From: Henricia sp. BOLD:AAB3569
Lineage: Eukaryota > Echinodermata > Asteroidea > Spinulosida > Echinasteridae
Length of the DNA stretch: 64,000 bases
Direction: 5' to 3'
Assembly (NCBI GenBank): GCA_037783545.1
Contig: JBBELK010000001.1
Coordinates: 744,001-808,000 of the forward strand
Below, piece by piece: positions 29,301-35,300 of the stretch; positions within the stretch are counted from its first letter, which is position 1; each line of letters opens with the position of its first letter. Both the position numbers and the translations under genes were made by a program. Under the pieces are notes generated by a model that saw nothing but the letters and a program-made list of their open reading frames with translations, made no database searches and was not told the DNA's origin.

Positions 29301-32300
29301 CTCTAGTTCCATTAATTTTAGAGATATAACTGTCCAAACATAGCAGGTCATGCTAATTAGTCAAACGTTCGTTGACCCGTATCTCAACAATTAATTGACC
29401 AAATGACATAAAATGTTAGTTCTCGGGGTTTCTCAAGGAGTCCAATCAGCACACCAAATTTCATTTCAATCTGTGAGGGTCAGGTCCAAAAGCTCGATGA
29501 ATTGACATGGAATGACCCACAAGCAGATGTTAACTTTACCCAGTTCAAAGATTGCACAGTGCAAATTTTGATTCTGAACGCAATTTCAGAATCTGCGCAA
29601 GATACAGTAGGTTCCCAAGCGCAGTTTTAATTTCGGTGCGCAATCTGATTCTGTACATCCAGCTCAAAATTTCCGCGCGCAGGTTTTAAATCTGCTTGCG
29701 CAAATTCAGAATTTGCGCCAAGCATGAAGATTGCGCCCAACAGAAATATAGTCATTAGAGGTCGACTGTGTGTAAAAAGAACAACCAGAATTTTGAACCG
29801 GGCCACTTGAAAAGCCGACAGGCCAGTGAAGGCCAGTTGGAAAAAAAAGTTAAGTGCAAACGGACTTTAATCTACAATGTACGTCTGTTAAAGTCATAAA
29901 AACTTCCACTTTTTTACATGTTTTACAAAAAGCACATGGTTTTAGTTCAATAGACCATGTAAGTTGACCTTGAGAACTTGCGGTACCCTGTGAGATTCGA
30001 CTTCCGACGTACATGTACCGTACATATATGTAAAGCACCTGCTGCGACCTTTTTTCAGTTCCATTTTGGCTCCACGTCAAAATAAGCAGTTTCACTAACC
30101 AATTCGGGGTCCAATTTAAACATTCTTAAAATTCCATGTACATTATTTAAAAGTTAATTGAACAGAAAGTTTATAAAATTATAAATCCAACATTTTATTT
30201 CCATCTCTGAGATAAACTGGTAACCCTGGTCTATGTAATGTAAAAACCATACAGCGCATCACTGGTAGACTGCTAGTGGCACAAACCATCGCATAGCTGA
30301 CGAATGTGCAGCGGCTTTAAAGCCGCATATTCGTCACTACGTCAGCTATGCGACAAAATATTTGTGAGCGTGTATTTGACACGAATACGGTGCATTATGG
30401 CCGTTTTCAAAAGTACTTGATTGGGCTTCAGACGCATCTTTGTGATTTTCTGTCCTGGCCGTGTGCACTTTGTTTGGGTTTTTGTTGGTGGTTTTTATCT
30501 ACATGTACATGTACTCTCAACAGTGAACGTTGAAGTTGACGTTCAAACCAGATATTTGGTTTAGCCACGTTAATATTTCTGAGATGCACTAAGCCTGAGC
30601 CTCTAATTCGTAAAGGTACTTGCAAACCAGAAATGAAAGGTCAAACATTTTAATTTGTTTTTGACAAAACATTTGCTTCATTTTATTTTTTGAATCGATA
30701 GAATTTAAGATGCCTTTTCCATTTACTGGCGTTTGGTCGCTACGATAAAGTGATAATTCAAAGAAGATCGTCACAACATTAAAACCCCCTAGCCATTCCC
30801 TGACTGGTCCCCAGAAGTGTGACCCGCCTTATTACATCAAATACTGTAGGTTATTTGGGAGACGCGTTAGGGGTATAAAAATGGGTATTAGGGGGACTTT
30901 GGTGGTGTCTCCTAAACGTTACAAATTAATTAAAAATATTAATCGGAATTATCATTAGGTCGGGGTTACATGTACATGTAGGTTTAGGGTTACATTGTAC
31001 ATGTAGGTTAGGGCACAAACCATTTACGTTTGAAAACAACTCTATGGAAATTGTACACAACTCTATTTTAATGTCTCCCTATTCACCCATTTTCGGAAAT
31101 TATTATTATCATTATTTCTTTCTGGTACTGAAACCAAGGACCTATCGATACGGTCTATTGATCACGTTCAAATGACGTCACTTCCTACAAATTGCCACGC
31201 GCATCATGATTTTGAGCGTACGTGTATGTTTTTGTGATGCGGATCGGTTGTGCCGTATTTCTAACAAATTTTGAGCAACACGCGCGCGTGTTTGGAACAT
31301 GTTGCAGTGTGTGCGTGCGCGTACTTTATGGCGTTTAATACGCAGAGCATTTTTTCCTATGAAGATGGCGTCTGTGAACGTGATCAATTGTCATCTATTT
31401 TTAAAAAGCCAATCCCGTACCCGTATCTAGCGGTACACATATATACATACATGTCATACATGTACCGGTACTTTTAACCCTAAGGCCAAACAAAATAAAT
31501 GGTGCGTTTACGCTAACGGCCTAAATAAAATCCAGGTAGGTAGGTAGGAAAATAATTTTCTTTTGTCATTTTCTTTTTACATTTCAGTGTTTTGCAATGT
31601 TTGAAACTCACTATTAACCATGTTCATGTACAAGTGTAGAAATTGTTATGTTTGTTGGAAATTATTGCATATAGTGCTTATTTTTTAAAATTATCAACTT
31701 GAAAATTGGCAATAAAAACTTTGAGGTCGGTAATTTGGCCTAAAAAATTCCAGGTTGGTCGGGTTACCGTAAACACACCATTTATTTTGTTTGGCCTAAT
31801 GGTACCGATCCTCTCATTTGTACATGATTTTTCATAGGACCAGGGGGAGGGTTAATACCTTTAACAGTATTATAAATTTAAAAAAATAAAAAAATAAAAA
31901 TATAAAATAGGCTCATTTAATGAGCAACAATTTGTGTGGGACTCAGAAAAATATGGCCTAGATGCAAACTTTCAATATTCATTAAGACAGCATTAGTCCA
32001 ATTAATGTCAACATTAAGTGTGTTTTCCCATTCACAACCATCTGTTGGCATTAGTGTGTATTCAAGTCACATGTGGCATTTGTAGTAGTGCATTTTGGCC
32101 ACACAATGAACATATTCTGTTTTTTGTCTGTCCACACACATTATGCAGGTATTAAAAAAAGACTAATTATTAAAGTGCTTAAAGAGCACCTCTAATTAAA
32201 AAGCAGATTTTATCTTTCCTCCATTTATATACACATCAAACAATATCGAAACACTATGTAACCAAGTTAGTGTTGAAATCTCACAAAAAAGTTGCTTTTA

Positions 32301-35300
32301 AAACACTTTTGTAAAAACCCGCTCCGCTCGATTTCTGAAACACCCAGAGGTCACGCTTTTGTTTGTACACGCAATTGAGGGGAAAACAAAAACTGAGGAG
32401 ACGCATACACGTGCACTGTGTACATACAATGCATAGCGCATGGCCATACAAACTGTCCACGTAGCTTTTTCCCGGTTGGCTTTTCCTCCAAAAAAGTGAA
32501 GTGAACTGACATGACATGATGAACAAATTTTGTAGAATATTTGAGCTGGTTATTTGTGGGATTTATTTTTCAGTTTAAACAACTGGATTAGCGAAAGTAT
32601 GTGTGTTCATGTAATCAGTCCGACGAGTACATGTACGAGTCCGATCGTTCCGACCAGCCTGCATGCTGTGAAGGCTATCGGTAGAAAACGGCCCGCACAC
32701 GGCCGTACTATTTCCCACGCACGCGGTGTTTATTGTGTGCCGGGAAATGTCCGAGTGAAATGTCATGTTCGATTCTCACAGTCATGACATTACATTGCCA
32801 GTGATTCGATCGGGGAACAGTTGTCTACGCTAGCAAGGATCAGAAAGACGGTGAAGAATGTTGCTAATCTGAATGATTAGATTCAGAAGTTGGACGGAGC
32901 ATAATAGCTCCATGGACGGGGTAAGGAATAGTGGTGATTGTTAGACATTCGGCGAGTAGCGATGGGGCAAGAGACACTACACTCAGGCTGACTGGTACGT
33001 GTCGAAACGGGACGAAAAATGCTTCTTGTTGAGGTCATTTTCCTAGGATTTTGCTTTAATTGTCGGCGCTCCTGGATCTCTACTGAGCAATACACACAAA
33101 GTAAGTTCTATCTGAGAATACAGAAAGGGAAAAATTGTGCAAATTTGTGCACTCAAAGTCTCAAAAACTGGGATTGAAAAAAAGGTAAATTCGACATGAA
33201 AATAGCGAATAGGCGCGTACTCGGTCAGCTTGTTTACCTCTCGTCATTCGCCCTAGCGCTATCACGTTAGTCCAGAAAAGTCGTTTTTTATTTCATCCAG
33301 CAGCCACCGACTACAACTGACTTCGGGATCGTTGGTTTATCGAGGCAAATTGCAAAAGTAGAGTGAAAAACAGTGAGAAATTTAGGGTGAACAAACACAA
33401 ACAAACCGACAAAACAGTTTCCGTGACTGATGAGCCACGTGTACATTTGTACGGCCGACTGGCTGTGTAGCGCTACATGTGTATGCATGTTGTGTGGCAC
33501 GGCACGGCCGCCCACATGTGGCAGTTTAACACACTGACGTTTGGGGGTCACACGCATATGATTATCATACATTAAGCGTTGTCAGAATTTTTGGCAAAGC
33601 GAGTCTCAAAGTGGGATATTTTGATCGCGTTTTATTCGCTAAAACTTGTACATATAAAATTGAACGATATCAAGTAGGTTAAGAGGGTATGTATTCTATC
33701 CTAAACGCAAAGAACTGTCGAAATTGATGTTTTCTTAGTGGTGCTCTTTAAATTTTTTAATGACATCATTTGAGGCACGAGAACTATGGTTCAAACACGC
33801 CTTTTTATTTGATCCACTGAAAAGCTGTACAAAGGTACAATGCTTCTAAAAATATGGCAAAGCAGAACAGCAGAGCAAAAGATTGAAAATTGTTGCAGTG
33901 TGAACAGGGTCTATTCTGTAACTTTTCTAATTTTTGCTCGTTTATTATTTTTGTGTTCACTTTTTTCTCCTGGCAGGTGTCTTTCTCCGATTAATCCAAA
34001 TGATGACTGCATAGAGGTCAATACTGCACATCAGGTGCATGCAATGCCCTGTGTGTTGCTAGGCAACAGAAATTGTTCAACTGATGCTCACACATGTACA
34101 TGTACTGGTACATGTACATGTAGGGTAACACTTAACAGGAAATACACTGTAGGGCTTGTGTACCGTATTGTGTGTGCACGCGTACATTTACAGTCGGTAA
34201 ATTAAACAGGTTAATTGCTACATGTACATTAAACAGGTTAATGTACATTTACATGTTTGTAATATTACTGCCAGGCAATTATAAAAAGAGGAATGCCTAT
34301 AGTGTGTATGTACATGTACACATGTACATTTTGTAGGTACATGTACATATATGTACACTGTATGTATGTATGTATGTACAGTTGTAGTCAGAAGTTTACA
34401 TGTATGTATGTACAGTTGTAGTCAGAAGTTTACATAACTGTGTTAAAACTGGTGTGCGCAAACTTGCGTTGTCACCATTTTTGTAACAGTCTTTACTAAA
34501 GTCGTGATTTTGTGGAATTCCTCGCGTGCTTGCAGTACTTAAAACATAGCTTGCACACCTTGCAATGGTTCGGGTAGTCCTGTTTACCATTTTGGGTGAT
34601 GATGGTAGTGGTGTACATGTATGTAAACTTCTGACTTTAACTGTATGTGTTTTATTAATATGGTGAGATATTTTCCATTAATTAATCTTGTCCAACTGTT
34701 GGGGAAAGCGTTTACTAAAACGTACTTTTTAGTTGAAATAATGTGATCAAACACCAGAATATGGCCCACATTATGTTTCAGATTTCAGGAAAATGGCTTA
34801 AAATTTAAATGGACCGAATGAGAGATGACGTCAACAATGTAAAACAAAACCAGGTTGCGCTCAGGTTCATGGGATTGTTTGAAGTATACTCTACTAAGAT
34901 GGCTTATGGGGTATAAATTGTACGTACATGTACATACTTATGTACATGTAGCTTTGGTCCGTGAATTCGACGTGGTGGGCGCTTCACTTTCGTACAATTT
35001 TCTTAAAATATTCCAGAGACTCTTCAGGGGTGGCTTTAGTGCCGAGGGTTAAAGGCAGAGGCTCGTCAATGCGCGCGTGAGGCCAAATTCGTGCTACGAA
35101 ATACGCAGCTGCATGCCTTTTCTATGGAGCTGTGTATAACCTACCATTGTACATCCCTCAGTTGAAAAGCACGATTTAAACTACAGCGAATTTAACCCCG
35201 ACACTCCTCAATCCTTCAAAATTAATATGATTCTACATACACCCTATGGAGTTAGGGTTAACTTATGTACGTATCACAAACACTATGAGCGGCAGTTTGC

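Noticed and set aside
32183..33747. Hidden host exons in the GC-richer part of intron 1
   Set aside because: No open frame with acceptor and donor encodes a recognisable segment, and GLG1 needs no exon there because exon 1 joins exon 2 in phase.
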